Made by a program: the position numbers and the translations under genes. The notes under the pieces are model-generated. The model saw only the letters and a program-made list of their open reading frames with translations, had not been told where the DNA came from and did no database searches. 64,000 bases of DNA, from positions 4,154,001 to 4,218,000 of the forward strand of contig NZ_CP051488.1 of assembly GCF_014490785.1 (NCBI RefSeq). Direction: 5' to 3'. The DNA comes from Kosakonia sp. SMBL-WEM22 (lineage in GTDB: Bacteria; Pseudomonadota; Gammaproteobacteria; Enterobacterales; Enterobacteriaceae). Below are positions 1-9,498 of this stretch, piece by piece; the stretch's first letter is position 1, and the number at the start of each line of letters is the position of its first letter.

Positions 1-12
1 AGGATTAAGTAA

Positions 13-40
13 GGCCCTCTCCCCGAACGAGGAGAGGGAA
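13..40 (-). terminator. Probable intrinsic terminator of yggE
   Basis: A hairpin with arms CCTCTCCCC and a matching GAGGAGAGG lies just downstream of the yggE stop on the minus strand. The T-run after it is weak, so the call rests mostly on the stem and its position. Confidence 0.5.
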
Positions 41-47
41 GCCTGCG

Positions 48-803
48 TTATTTCGCGGCTGGCGTGGACTGTTGCTGTTGCTGTTGCTGCGCCTGATTAG
101 GCTCAATCTGGAAGACCACATCAACCTGATCGTCAAACTGGATGGTCGGCTGCTCGTAGGTCTCCTGCGCCGCAGACTCGGCTGGCGCATCGGCCTTCAT
201 CATGCGTACCATCGGGCTCGGCTGATAGTTAGAAACATGGTAACGAACGCTATAAACCGGGCCGAGTTTGGCATTAAAGCCGGCAGCCAGCTGCTGCGCC
301 TGACGGGTCGCGTCATCAATCGCCGCTTTACGGGCTTTATCTTTGAACGATTCAGATTGCGCAACGCCCAGCGAGACGGAGCGAATTTCGTTAAGACCCG
401 CTTTCAGCGCGCCATCAAGCAGTGAGTTCAGCTTGTCCAGTTCGCGCAGCGTCACTTCCACGGTGCGCACAGCGCGATAGCCTTTCAGAATGCTTTTGCC
501 ATTCTGGTAGTCGTAATCGGGCTGGGTGCGTAAGTTCGCAGAGTTAATATCTTTACGGGCGATGCCGTTTTGCTCAAGGAAGCTCAGGTATTGCGCAACG
601 CGATCGTCCGCCTGCTTCTTGGCTGAGGCCGCATCTTTCGCGGCAACGTTCACTTCAATCGCCAGGGTGGCGATATCGGGTGTCGCATCCACGCTTGCCG
701 TACCCGTTGTGACAATGTGCGGGCCATCCGGCAACTCACTGGCCTGTACCGCCATTGCGCTGAAACCCACCATCGCCGCCAGGGCTATCACTTTACGTTT
801 CAC
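48..803 (-). CDS. yggE: YggE, SIMPL-domain periplasmic oxidative-stress protein
   Basis: The 251-residue product has an N-terminal signal peptide (hydrophobic stretch ending VQAS at about residue 22) followed by a SIMPL/DUF541 domain over most of the length, so it should act in the periplasm. E. coli YggE is linked to protection against oxidative stress; the molecular activity is not established. The C-terminus carries an uninterrupted run of seven glutamines before STPAAK, encoded by CAG/CAA repeats, which is prone to length change. It precedes argO on the same strand with about 90 bases between, the arrangement known in E. coli. Confidence 0.93.
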   Translation of the reverse strand: MKRKVIALAAMVGFSAMAVQASELPDGPHIVTTGTASVDATPDIATLAIEVNVAAKDAASAKKQADDRVAQYLSFLEQNGIARKDINSANLRTQPDYDYQNGKSILKGYRAVRTVEVTLRELDKLNSLLDGALKAGLNEIRSVSLGVAQSESFKDKARKAAIDDATRQAQQLAAGFNAKLGPVYSVRYHVSNYQPSPMVRMMKADAPAESAAQETYEQPTIQFDDQVDVVFQIEPNQAQQQQQQQSTPAAK

Positions 804-895
804 AGGTACTCCTCCATGTTACTCAATTACGTCCCGTGCACGGACGCCTGGCAGCAAGCTTAGCCGCTTACGCCTGATTGTCCATCGGACTTACC

Positions 896-1531
896 TTAAC
901 TGAATAATCCTTGCAAATGGTTAACACCTTCCACCGCCAGTTTCAGCGCGATAAACCACATCACCAGGCCAACCAGAGTATTGATAACCCGCTGCGCCGT
1001 GGCGGTGCGCAAACGCGGCGCAAGCCAGGCGGCCAACAGCGCAAGGCTGAAGAACCAGAGAAAAGAGGCGCTGACAGTGCCGAGGGCAAACCAGCGTTTC
1101 GGCATCTCCGCCAGCTGCCCGCCAAGGCTACCGAGCACCACAAAGGTATCGAGATAGACATGGGGATTAAGCCAGGTAACAGCCAGCATGGTGGCGATGA
1201 TCTGCCCACGCCCCTGGCGAAGCACCTCTGCACTCTCCAGATCGATATTATGTGCAAAGGCGGTTTTCAGCGCGCCAAAGCCGTACCACAGAAGAAAAAG
1301 CACCCCGCCCCACGTCACCAGCGCCAGTAGCCACGGCGACTGCAGCAGTAATGCACTGCCGCCAAATACGCCGGCGCAAATCAGCGCAACATCGCTCAGG
1401 GTGCAGAGCAGCGCCGTCATGATGTGATACTGCCGACGGATGCCCTGGTTCATGACGAACGCGTTTTGTGGCCCCAGCGGCAAAATTAGCGCAGCGCCTA
1501 GCATAAGCCCTTGTAAATAATAAGATAACAC
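896..1531 (-). CDS. argO: ArgO, arginine exporter (LysE family)
   Basis: A 211-residue inner-membrane protein of the LysE/RhtB exporter family with five to six hydrophobic segments. The N-terminal segment contains the family signature LPLGPQNAFVMNQG at about residues 18-31. ArgO exports L-arginine (and the toxic analogue canavanine) and in E. coli is switched on by ArgP. Length and position between mscS and yggE match E. coli. The ATG at 1531 gives a start at the expected MLSYYLQG. Confidence 0.94.
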   Translation of the reverse strand: MLSYYLQGLMLGAALILPLGPQNAFVMNQGIRRQYHIMTALLCTLSDVALICAGVFGGSALLLQSPWLLALVTWGGVLFLLWYGFGALKTAFAHNIDLESAEVLRQGRGQIIATMLAVTWLNPHVYLDTFVVLGSLGGQLAEMPKRWFALGTVSASFLWFFSLALLAAWLAPRLRTATAQRVINTLVGLVMWFIALKLAVEGVNHLQGLFS

Positions 1532-1641
1532 GTCAAATTTCCATTCGGTTTATTGCAGGAAGCTGACTATAACGCGCGGGGATTATTAGGTGAAATTGAT
1601 AATTTTAATCTGCCATTAACCGGACTAATAACGAGAGGTAT

Positions 1642-1668
1642 AAAAAAGGCCGACGGTGTCGGCCTGGT
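1642..1668 (-). terminator. Intrinsic terminator of mscS
   Basis: On the minus strand a GGCCGACACCGTCGGCC hairpin is followed by a run of T, directly after the mscS stop codon. Confidence 0.8.
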
Positions 1669-1670
1669 AG

Positions 1671-2531
1671 TTACTCGTCAGCGTTATCTTTGACCCGTTT
1701 AAAATTGACGTCCATTTGCGGGAACGGGAAGCTAATGCCGTTTTCATCGAAACGGCGCTTGATGGTCTCAAGCACGTCCCAGTAGACGTTTTGCAGATCG
1801 CTGCTTTTGCTCCAGATACGCACCACAAAGTTGATCGACGACGCGCCCAGTTCGTTGAGGCGTACCGTCATCTCACGGTCTTTGAGGATACGGTCATCGG
1901 CCTGGATAATCTCGGTGATGAGGCTTTTAACCTGGTCGATATCCGAATCATAGGCCACGCCGATAATCAGCTCGTTACGGCGCACCGGCTCGCGGGAGAA
2001 GTTAATGATGTTGCCCGCGATAATTTTACCGTTCGGGATAACGATAATGCGGCCATCCGGCGTGCGCAGAGTCGTTGAGAAAATCTGCACCTGCAGTACA
2101 GTGCCGGCAACGCCGCCCAGATCGACATACTCGCCAGAGCGGAACGGACGGAAAGTCACCAGCAGCACGCCTGCCGCGAGGTTGGAGAGCGACCCTTGCA
2201 GCGCCAGACCAATGGCCAGGCCGGCGGCACCGAGCACCGCAATCACCGATGCCGTTTGTACGCCGACGCGCCCCAGCGCGGCAATCAGGGTGAACGCGAT
2301 AATACCGTAGCGCACCAGCGCGGAGAGGAAGTCCGCAACGGTGGCGTCAATGTGTCTTGCACGCATCACCCGGTTAAGGGCGTTCGAAATAACGCGCGCC
2401 ACAATCATACCGACGATGATGATGGCAATAGCCGCCACGATATTAACGGCATAGCTCAACAACAGCGCCTGGTTATTTACCAGCCAGGAGCCTGCGTTGT
2501 TGATGCTATCGACAACGTGAAGATCTTCCAT
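1671..2531 (-). CDS. mscS: MscS, small-conductance mechanosensitive channel
   Basis: A 286-residue protein with the same length and near-identical sequence to E. coli MscS. Three transmembrane helices lie in the first 130 residues; TM3 shows the pore-lining Gly/Ala pattern AVLGAAGLAIGLALQGSLSN, followed by the beta domain and the C-terminal alpha/beta cage ending in MDVNFKRVK. The heptameric channel opens under membrane tension and releases solutes on osmotic downshock. It stands as a single gene with its own terminator, downstream of fbaA on the same strand. Confidence 0.97.
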   Translation of the reverse strand: MEDLHVVDSINNAGSWLVNNQALLLSYAVNIVAAIAIIIVGMIVARVISNALNRVMRARHIDATVADFLSALVRYGIIAFTLIAALGRVGVQTASVIAVLGAAGLAIGLALQGSLSNLAAGVLLVTFRPFRSGEYVDLGGVAGTVLQVQIFSTTLRTPDGRIIVIPNGKIIAGNIINFSREPVRRNELIIGVAYDSDIDQVKSLITEIIQADDRILKDREMTVRLNELGASSINFVVRIWSKSSDLQNVYWDVLETIKRRFDENGISFPFPQMDVNFKRVKDNADE

Positions 2532-2671
2532 ATTGTGCTTCCTTCTATTGTTCCAAAACGGAAAAAACGCCCCTTGCCAAAAGGACAGCCCCCTAAAGGG
2601 TAAACAAAAAGAGCCGCTTTCGCCAAATAGTTAACATGCACGGACGGATAGCAGCTTATTGAATTCGCAAT

Positions 2672-2702
2672 AAAAAAGGCCCGCTAAGTGCGGGCCTTTT
2701 CG
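2672..2702 (-). terminator. Intrinsic terminator of the epd-pgk-fbaA operon
   Basis: On the minus strand a strong AAGGCCCGCACTTAGCGGGCC hairpin is followed by TTTTTTATT, 20 bases after the fbaA stop. Confidence 0.88.
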
Positions 2703-2719
2703 GAAAAGAGCGGCGTAAA

Positions 2720-3799
2720 TTACAGAACGTCTACAGCGTTCAGCTCTTTAAATGCCTGCTCCAGACGCGTCACCATGCTGGTCTGCGCTGCACGCAGCCA
2801 TACGCGCGGATCGTAGTATTTCTTGTTCGGCTGGTCTTCGCCTTTCGGGTTGCCCAGCTGGCTCTGCAGGTAGCCTTCGTTATCTTTGTAGTACTTCAGA
2901 ATACCTTCCCAGGTTGCCCATTGGGTGTCGGTATCGATGTTCATTTTGATAACGCCGTAGCTTACGGAGTCTTTGATTTCCTGAGCAGATGAACCGGAAC
3001 CGCCGTGGAACACGAAGTTCAGGCTGTTGTGCGGCAGGTTATGTTTCTTAGAAACATACTCCTGAGAGTCGCGCAGGATAGTCGGGGTCAGTTTAACGTT
3101 GCCCGGCTTGTAAACGCCGTGCACGTTACCGAAGGAAGCCGCGATGGTGAAACGCGGGCTGATGGCGTTCAGCTTGGTGTAAGCGTAGTCCACATCTTCC
3201 GGCTGGGTGTAGAGAGCAGATGCGTCCATATGGCTGTTGTCGACGCCATCTTCTTCACCACCGGTGCAGCCCAGTTCGATCTCAAGGGTCATGCCCATTT
3301 TGGACATGCGCTCCAGGTACTTGGAGCAGATCTCGATGTTCTCTTCCAGAGACTCTTCAGACAGGTCGATCATGTGAGAAGAGAAGAGCGGTTTGCCGGT
3401 CGCAGCAAAGTGTTTCTCACCCGCGTCCAGCAGGCCGTCGATCCACGGCAGCAGTTTTTTCGCGCAGTGGTCAGTGTGCAGAATAACCGGCACACCGTAG
3501 TGTTCTGCCATCTGGTGAACGTGATGCGCGCCAGAGATAGCGCCCAGAATAGCCGCGCCCTGAGGAACGTCCGTTTTCACGCCTTTGCCCGCGATAAACG
3601 CAGCGCCGCCATTGGAGAACTGGACGATAACCGGTGCACGAACTTTCGCAGCGGCTTCCAGAACGGCGTTGATGGAGTCAGTGCCCACGCAGTTAACTGC
3701 CGGCAGAGCGAAGTTGTTTTCTTTAGCTACCTGGAACACTTTCTGAACGTCATCACCAGTGATCACGCCAGGTTTTACGAAATCAAAAATTTTAGACAT
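2720..3799 (-). CDS. fbaA: FbaA, class II fructose-bisphosphate aldolase
   Basis: A 359-residue cytosolic enzyme that cleaves fructose 1,6-bisphosphate to glyceraldehyde 3-phosphate and dihydroxyacetone phosphate. The class II signature is visible: the zinc ligands in LHTDHCAKK (about residues 108-116), a catalytic-loop ELGCTGGEEDGVDNS (about 175-190), the histidines of SFGNVHGVYKPG and FVFHGGSGS, and the phosphate-binding glycine-rich loop. It is the last gene of the epd-pgk-fbaA glycolytic operon, 86 bases after pgk. Confidence 0.98.
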   Translation of the reverse strand: MSKIFDFVKPGVITGDDVQKVFQVAKENNFALPAVNCVGTDSINAVLEAAAKVRAPVIVQFSNGGAAFIAGKGVKTDVPQGAAILGAISGAHHVHQMAEHYGVPVILHTDHCAKKLLPWIDGLLDAGEKHFAATGKPLFSSHMIDLSEESLEENIEICSKYLERMSKMGMTLEIELGCTGGEEDGVDNSHMDASALYTQPEDVDYAYTKLNAISPRFTIAASFGNVHGVYKPGNVKLTPTILRDSQEYVSKKHNLPHNSLNFVFHGGSGSSAQEIKDSVSYGVIKMNIDTDTQWATWEGILKYYKDNEGYLQSQLGNPKGEDQPNKKYYDPRVWLRAAQTSMVTRLEQAFKELNAVDVL

Positions 3800-3885
3800 G
3801 TTACGTAGTCCTGTATCTTTGGCCTGGAAAAATGCGTGCCTTATAGCGCGCTGAAATTAAGGCGGGTTTCCCCGCCCTGCTGATC

Positions 3886-5049
3886 TTACTGCTTAGCGCG
3901 CTCTTCGAGCATGGCTACTGCCGGCAGAACTTTACCTTCCACGAATTCGAGGAATGCGCCGCCGCCAGTGGAGATGTAGGAGATCTTGTCAGCGATACCG
4001 AACAGATCGATAGCAGCCAGCGTGTCGCCGCCGCCTGCAATGGAGAACGCGTCGCTGTCAGCGATGGCGTTCGCCACGATTTCAGTACCCTTACGGAAGT
4101 TCGGGAACTCAAATACGCCAACCGGACCATTCCACAGAATAGTTTTGGCGTTTTTCAGGATTTCAGCCAGCTTCTCTGCGGAAACGTCGCCCAAATCCAG
4201 AATTTGCTCATCATCTTTGATGTCATTAACGGATTTCAGCGTCGCGTTGGCGGTTTCGGAGAACTCGGTTGCCACGCGTACATCGGTCGGAACCGGAATA
4301 TCACAGGTGCTCAGCAGACGTTTGGCTTCATCAACCAGGTCCGCTTCGTAGAGGGATTTACCTACGTTATGGCCCTGGGCTGCAACGAAGGTGTTGGCGA
4401 TACCGCCACCAACGATCAGCTGGTCAGCGATTTTGGACAGAGAGTCCAGCACGGTCAGTTTGGTAGAAACTTTAGAACCACCAACGATAGCTACCATCGG
4501 GCGAGCCGGCTCTTTCAGTGCTTTACCCAGCGCGTCCAGCTCTTCTGCCAGCAGCGGGCCTGCGCACGCAACATCAGCAAATTTACCGACACCGTGAGTA
4601 GAAGCCTGCGCGCGGTGCGCGGTACCAAAGGCGTCCATCACAAAGACGTCGCACAGCGCGGCATATTTCTTCGCCAGCGTTTCGTCGTCTTTTTTCTCGC
4701 CTTTGTTGAAGCGTACGTTTTCCAGCACGACCAGCTCACCGGCAGCGATTTCTACGCCATCAAGGTAATCTTTTGCCAGGCGAACCGGGTTAGAGAGTTT
4801 GTCTTTCAGATAGTTAACTACCGGAAGCAGAGAGAATTCTTCGTTGTATTCACCTTCGGTCGGGCGACCCAGGTGAGACGTTACCATCACTTTCGCGCCC
4901 TGTTTCAGCGCCAGTTCGATGGTCGGCAGAGAAGCACGGATACGTGCATCGCTGGTCACTTTCCCTTCTTTAACCGGTACGTTCAGATCCGCACGGATGA
5001 GAACGCGTTTACCAGCCAGATCCAGATCGGTCATCTTAATTACAGACAT
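3886..5049 (-). CDS. pgk: Pgk, phosphoglycerate kinase
   Basis: A 387-residue monomeric kinase that transfers phosphate from 1,3-bisphosphoglycerate to ADP. The N-terminal substrate motif KRVLIRADLNVPV (residues 14-26) and the C-terminal nucleotide-binding FSIAGGGDTLAAI and ISTGGGAFLEF segments are present. Length matches E. coli exactly. It is the middle gene of the epd-pgk-fbaA operon, 47 bases after epd. Confidence 0.98.
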   Translation of the reverse strand: MSVIKMTDLDLAGKRVLIRADLNVPVKEGKVTSDARIRASLPTIELALKQGAKVMVTSHLGRPTEGEYNEEFSLLPVVNYLKDKLSNPVRLAKDYLDGVEIAAGELVVLENVRFNKGEKKDDETLAKKYAALCDVFVMDAFGTAHRAQASTHGVGKFADVACAGPLLAEELDALGKALKEPARPMVAIVGGSKVSTKLTVLDSLSKIADQLIVGGGIANTFVAAQGHNVGKSLYEADLVDEAKRLLSTCDIPVPTDVRVATEFSETANATLKSVNDIKDDEQILDLGDVSAEKLAEILKNAKTILWNGPVGVFEFPNFRKGTEIVANAIADSDAFSIAGGGDTLAAIDLFGIADKISYISTGGGAFLEFVEGKVLPAVAMLEERAKQ

Positions 5050-5096
5050 GGTGAATCCTCTCGATGATTCTTAAGTTTTGTAGACACTCGCGTGCC

Positions 5097-6116
5097 TTAC
5101 CTGAAACTCACTGCAGCTATTGCTAACGTTGTGTCGAGCATGCGGTTAGCAAAGCCCCATTCGTTGTCGCACCATACAAGGGTTTTAATCAGGTGCGAAC
5201 CACTGACCCGGGTTTGCGTGCCATCGACAATGGCGCTGTGCGGATCGTGGTTAAAATCAATTGAGACCAACGGTAATTCCGTATAGTCAACTATACCATG
5301 AAATGTTCCCTGCGCTGCTTTTTGCAGCAACTGGTTGACTTCACTCGCTTTTACCGGCTTTTTCACCGTTACGCTTAAATCAATGGCGGTGACGTTAATC
5401 GTCGGCACGCGCACCGCAATCGCTTCGAATCTGTCATTAAACTGGGGAAAAATGCGCGAAATACCCGCCGCCAGTTTGGTGTCGACTGGGATGATTGACT
5501 GGCTGGCTGCGCGCGTACGCCGCAGATCGGCATGGTAGGCATCAATCACCTGCTGATCGTGCATCGCCGAGTGGATTGTCGTTACCGTGCCCCACTCGAT
5601 GTCGTAAGCCTCGTCGAGCAGCTTGATCACTGGAATAATGCAGTTCGTGGTGCAGGAGGCGTTGGAGACAAGGTGATCTTCAGGACGCAACGTCAGATGG
5701 TTCACGCCAAAGACGATGGTTGCGTCGAGATCGCTGCTGCCGGGATGAGAGAAAAGCACTTTTTTCGCGCCTGCCGCGAGGTGGGCTTCGCCATCTTCAC
5801 GGCTGCCATAAACGCCGGTGCAATCAAGCACGATATCAACACCCAGCTCACGCCAGGGCAGCGCAGCAATCTCGCTTTCGTGCAGCAGACGAATCGCATC
5901 ATCGCCAATAAAGAGCTGTTCCCGCTCCTGGCGCACGTCCCAGGCAAAACGCCCGTGGCTGGTGTCGTACTTCAGCAGATGCGCGATCCCCGCGGCATCC
6001 GCCAGCTCATTGATTGCCACCACGGTGATCTCGGCGCGACGCCCCGATTCGTACAGCGCCCGAAGCACGTTGCGCCCGATACGACCGAAACCATTAATCG
6101 CTATGCGTAGGCTCAT
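5097..6116 (-). CDS. epd: Epd, D-erythrose-4-phosphate dehydrogenase
   Basis: A 339-residue GAPDH-family enzyme that oxidises erythrose 4-phosphate to 4-phosphoerythronate for pyridoxal 5'-phosphate synthesis. The Rossmann motif INGFGRIGRN lies at residues 6-15 and the catalytic cysteine in SNASCTTNC (about 152-160). The reading frame stays open 207 bases further upstream, but the ATG at 6116 starts at the conserved MSLRIAINGFG, so that start is preferred. It heads the operon with pgk and fbaA; a Cra-like operator lies about 120 bases upstream. Confidence 0.96.
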   Translation of the reverse strand: MSLRIAINGFGRIGRNVLRALYESGRRAEITVVAINELADAAGIAHLLKYDTSHGRFAWDVRQEREQLFIGDDAIRLLHESEIAALPWRELGVDIVLDCTGVYGSREDGEAHLAAGAKKVLFSHPGSSDLDATIVFGVNHLTLRPEDHLVSNASCTTNCIIPVIKLLDEAYDIEWGTVTTIHSAMHDQQVIDAYHADLRRTRAASQSIIPVDTKLAAGISRIFPQFNDRFEAIAVRVPTINVTAIDLSVTVKKPVKASEVNQLLQKAAQGTFHGIVDYTELPLVSIDFNHDPHSAIVDGTQTRVSGSHLIKTLVWCDNEWGFANRMLDTTLAIAAVSFR

Positions 6117-6237
6117 AACTCTCCTGCAAGGCCAGCCCGCCTGAAGTGGATGACAGAGTAATCCAGTCGCCACCAGAGGGGAATCCTCGCCTGCCTGAAC
6201 TGCGTCTGTTTGCTTATTTGTCGAACATTTAATCGAC

Positions 6238-6249
6238 TGAAACGGTTCA
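6238..6249. promoter_or_regulatory. Cra (FruR) operator upstream of epd
   Basis: TGAAACGGTTCA matches the Cra consensus (TGAAACGTTTCA type) at 11 of 12 bases. Cra is known to repress the epd-pgk glycolytic operon in E. coli. The remaining bases between 6117 and 6525 hold the epd promoter region and a GC-rich hairpin at about 6457-6479 that could end the gene at 6526-7275; I see no other gene there. Confidence 0.65.
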
Positions 6250-6525
6250 GCTAGGATAAGCGAAAGCTGGAATAAAAGGAATGATTGTCCAGACGGATTC
6301 GCCAGTAATCTGACTTGCATCACATTTTCACTGGAATAATTGACGGGATAAAGTGGAGGTTAAGTCAGAGAAAGAGGGGGTCGAGAGGGAGAAAGAAGCG
6401 TCCATGCTGGTTTATCAGACGGGAGAGCACGTTGCGGAACATTAAACAGACTGAATCGGGCGGGCTAAACTGCGCCCGTTCCGCTCCCCCGCTCCTGCAC
6501 TGAGACGGCGTGCGCTAAACGCGGT

Positions 6526-7275
6526 TTAAAACCAGCTGCGCTCCGGCACCTGCGGCTCAGTGCGATCCGCGCGCGGCATTTCTACCGGCAGCGAAGAGAG
6601 CTCTTTCGCCCACAGATCGGCCACCCATTTGACGCCCTTCGCGGTGAAGCGCGCCTGCGACCAGCTGTGGCTGTTCTCGCCCACGCCGCCATGCACGGTG
6701 AAATAACCCGCATCGATATGGTACTGCGGCGGCATCAGTGCACCGTTAACCCGCTGCATGATATTGCGTTCCAGCAAAAAGCGGCGGAACTGCGGCTCTT
6801 TCACCCGCAGCATTTTGCACAGCTGGCGGAAACCGAGCGACTCTTCAACCCGCACGTACTGGTCGAAAAACTCCGCTTTTGGCGCGGTGATGGCAAGCTG
6901 CGCTTCTGCACGCTGGCGCTTTTCATACTGCTCTGCCCACGCACGCGCAGCAGCAGCAGGATTGGTAAAGTCCGGCAGGCCGACACTTTTTTCGCGCTCC
7001 TGCCAGCGATCGAGCATTTCGGCGGTAAAAGCCGGAGAGAGACGTGAAACCGTCAACAGTGAGTCGCGCTTATTGAGCAAAAACTCCTGCCGCATTTCGC
7101 CCTCGCGCTCGTAAGCATTAGCGCTAACCGGCTGGGAAAGACGTTGCGCCGTTTCCAGGCTTTTAACCATCCGTTTGACTTCGGCATGGGTTACGCCCGT
7201 CAGCTTCGCGATTTCGCGGCTGCTGATGGTCGACGCGGCAGCCTGCGAATTGAGATGTTCACCAGAGATCACCAT
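6526..7275 (-). CDS. Rha-type / KilAC-domain phage antirepressor-like protein
   Basis: A 249-residue protein. Residues about 8-45 (SSREIAKLTGVTHAEVKRMVKSLE) resemble the DNA-binding N-terminus of the Rha phage regulatory family. Residues about 135-220 match the KilA C-terminal antirepressor domain: PKAEFFDQYV, QLCKMLRVKEPQFRRFLLERNI, then the PPQYHIDAGYF and RFTAKGVKWV segments. Such proteins are normally encoded by temperate phages, where they counter the CI-type repressor. Here the gene stands alone, with no phage genes next to it, where E. coli has yggC-yggF. The ATG at 7275 is chosen because AAGGAG lies five bases upstream. Host role unknown; it could regulate a prophage elsewhere or be domesticated. 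Confidence 0.8.
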   Translation of the reverse strand: MVISGEHLNSQAAASTISSREIAKLTGVTHAEVKRMVKSLETAQRLSQPVSANAYEREGEMRQEFLLNKRDSLLTVSRLSPAFTAEMLDRWQEREKSVGLPDFTNPAAAARAWAEQYEKRQRAEAQLAITAPKAEFFDQYVRVEESLGFRQLCKMLRVKEPQFRRFLLERNIMQRVNGALMPPQYHIDAGYFTVHGGVGENSHSWSQARFTAKGVKWVADLWAKELSSLPVEMPRADRTEPQVPERSWF

Positions 7276-7472
7276 GTTCACTCCTTACTCAAACTCACAT
7301 CGGTTAAGGTGAGGAAATAGTATACAACTTACTGGATAGATATCCAGTATATTTTTTACACATAGATCAATGGTGTTTTAAGAGCGTTGAGTAAAAAGAG
7401 GAGAGTGTCGTGAGGGCGGAACGAAAACGTGCCGGAGGGCAATAACGCCTGCTCCGGCACGAGATAGTGCAG

Positions 7473-7498
7473 GCCCGGTAAGCGAAACGCCACCGGGC
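7473..7498. repeat. Single REP element downstream of tktA
   Basis: GCCCGGTAAGCGAAACGCCACCGGGC is a typical enterobacterial REP palindrome with imperfect centre, located between the tktA stop and the upstream neighbour, where it can act as an mRNA-stabilising or terminating hairpin. Confidence 0.75.
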
Positions 7499-7506
7499 AA
7501 AGGGGA

Positions 7507-9498
7507 TTACAGCAGCTCTTTGGCTTTGGCGACCACGTTATCTACGGTGAAGCCAAACTCTTCGAACAGCAGCTCTGCTGGTGCAGACTCACCGAAGGTG
7601 GTCATGCCAACAACCGCGCCATTCAGGCCGGTGTATTTGCACCAGAAGTCAGCGATACCGGCTTCCACCGCCACACGCGCGCTGACCGCTTTCGGCAGCA
7701 CCGCTTCACGGTAAGCAGCATCCTGCTTGTCGAAGGTGTCGGTAGACGGCATGGAGACCACGCGCGCTTTCACACCTTCGGCTGTCAGACGTTCCCACGC
7801 AGCCACGGCCAGTTCAACTTCAGAACCAGTGGCGATGAAAATCAGCTGCGGCTGACCTTCGCAATCTTTCAGCACGTAACCGCCGCGAGCGATATCCGCC
7901 AGTTGCTGCTCGGTACGCTCCTGCTGCGCCAGGTTCTGGCGGGAGAGGATCAGCGCCGTCGGGCCATCGTGGCGCTCAACGCCATATTTCCACGCCACCG
8001 CAGATTCCACCTGGTCACACGGACGCCAGGTGCTGACGTTCGGGGTCAGGCGCAGAGAAGCAACCTGCTCAACCGGCTGGTGCGTCGGGCCATCTTCACC
8101 CAGACCGATGGAGTCGTGAGTATAAACCAGCACCTGACGCTGCTTCATCAGCGCCGCCATACGTACCGCGTTACGCGCGTACTCGACGAACATCAGGAAA
8201 GTGGAGGTGTAGGGCACGAAACCGCCGTGCAGAGAGATACCGTTGGCAATCGCGGTCATACCGAATTCGCGCACGCCGTAGTGAATGTAGTTGCCTGCGG
8301 CATCTTCATTGATCGCTTTCGAACCGGACCACAGGGTCAGGTTGGAAGGCGCGAGGTCAGCGGAACCACCGAGGAACTCCGGCAGCAGCGGGCCAAACGC
8401 TTCGATAGCGTTTTGGGAAGCTTTACGGCTGGCGATTTTCGCCGGGTTTGCCTGCAGTTTGGCAATGAACTCGTTGGCTTTCGCCGCGAAATCTTCCGGC
8501 ATCTCGCCTTTCATACGACGAGTGAATTCGGCAGCCAGCTCCGGGAACGCTTTCGCGTAAGCGGCGAACTTCTCGTTCCACGCAGACTCTTTCGCCTGAC
8601 CGACTTCTTTCGCATCCCACTGCGCGTAAATCTCAGATGGGATCTCAAACGGAGCGTGTTTCCAGCCCAGCTGTTCGCGGGTCAGCGCCACTTCCGCGTC
8701 GCCCAGCGGCGCGCCGTGGGAGTCATGGGTACCGGCTTTGTTCGGCGAGCCGAAACCGATAATGGTTTTGCACATCAGCAGCGACGGTTTATCGGTAACG
8801 CTGCGTGCTTCTTCAACGGCGCGTTTGATGGCGTCGGCATCATGGCCGTTTACGCCACGCACCACGTGCCAGCCGTAGGCTTCAAAGCGTTTTGCGGTAT
8901 CGTCGGTGAACCAGCCTTCAACGTGGCCGTCGATAGAGATGCCGTTGTCGTCGTAGAACGCAACCAGTTTGCCCAGCTTCAGCGTACCGGCCAGCGAGCA
9001 GGCTTCGTGAGAGATGCCTTCCATCATGCAGCCGTCGCCCATAAAGGCGTAGGTGAAGTGGTCAACAATGTCGTGACCCGGACGGTTGAACTGCGCCGCC
9101 AGCGTCTTCTCGGCAATCGCCATACCGACTGCGTTTGCAATCCCCTGCCCCAGCGGGCCGGTGGTGGTTTCAACGCCTGCGGTGTAACCCACTTCCGGGT
9201 GGCCCGGCGTTTTGGAGTGCAGCTGGCGGAAGTTTTGCAGTTCGGTAATCGGCAGATCGTAGCCGGTGAGGTGCAGCAGGCTATAGATCAGCATCGAGCC
9301 GTGACCATTGGACAGCACAAAGCGGTCGCGGTCAGCCCATGCAGGATTCGTCGGGTTATGGTTCAGGAAATCACGCCATAACACTTCGGCGATGTCTGCC
9401 ATGCCCATTGGGGCTCCCGGGTGACCGGATTTGGCTTTCTGTACCGCGTCCATGCTCAGCGCACGAATAGCATTGGCAAGCTCTTTACGTGAGGACAT
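7507..9498 (-). CDS. tktA: TktA, transketolase 1
   Basis: A 663-residue thiamine diphosphate enzyme of the pentose phosphate pathway that moves two-carbon ketol units between sugar phosphates. The ThDP/Mg binding segment MGDGCMMEGISHEA (about residues 153-166) and the transketolase signature GEDGPTHQPVEQ (about 468-479) are visible. The length equals E. coli TktA. It is transcribed alone; the 276 bases upstream contain its promoter and that of the divergent loiP. Confidence 0.98.
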   Translation of the reverse strand: MSSRKELANAIRALSMDAVQKAKSGHPGAPMGMADIAEVLWRDFLNHNPTNPAWADRDRFVLSNGHGSMLIYSLLHLTGYDLPITELQNFRQLHSKTPGHPEVGYTAGVETTTGPLGQGIANAVGMAIAEKTLAAQFNRPGHDIVDHFTYAFMGDGCMMEGISHEACSLAGTLKLGKLVAFYDDNGISIDGHVEGWFTDDTAKRFEAYGWHVVRGVNGHDADAIKRAVEEARSVTDKPSLLMCKTIIGFGSPNKAGTHDSHGAPLGDAEVALTREQLGWKHAPFEIPSEIYAQWDAKEVGQAKESAWNEKFAAYAKAFPELAAEFTRRMKGEMPEDFAAKANEFIAKLQANPAKIASRKASQNAIEAFGPLLPEFLGGSADLAPSNLTLWSGSKAINEDAAGNYIHYGVREFGMTAIANGISLHGGFVPYTSTFLMFVEYARNAVRMAALMKQRQVLVYTHDSIGLGEDGPTHQPVEQVASLRLTPNVSTWRPCDQVESAVAWKYGVERHDGPTALILSRQNLAQQERTEQQLADIARGGYVLKDCEGQPQLIFIATGSEVELAVAAWERLTAEGVKARVVSMPSTDTFDKQDAAYREAVLPKAVSARVAVEAGIADFWCKYTGLNGAVVGMTTFGESAPAELLFEEFGFTVDNVVAKAKELL

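Noticed and set aside
7903..9381. Open frame of 492 residues opposite tktA
   Set aside because: Antisense shadow of a highly codon-biased gene; no ribosome site, no family resemblance.
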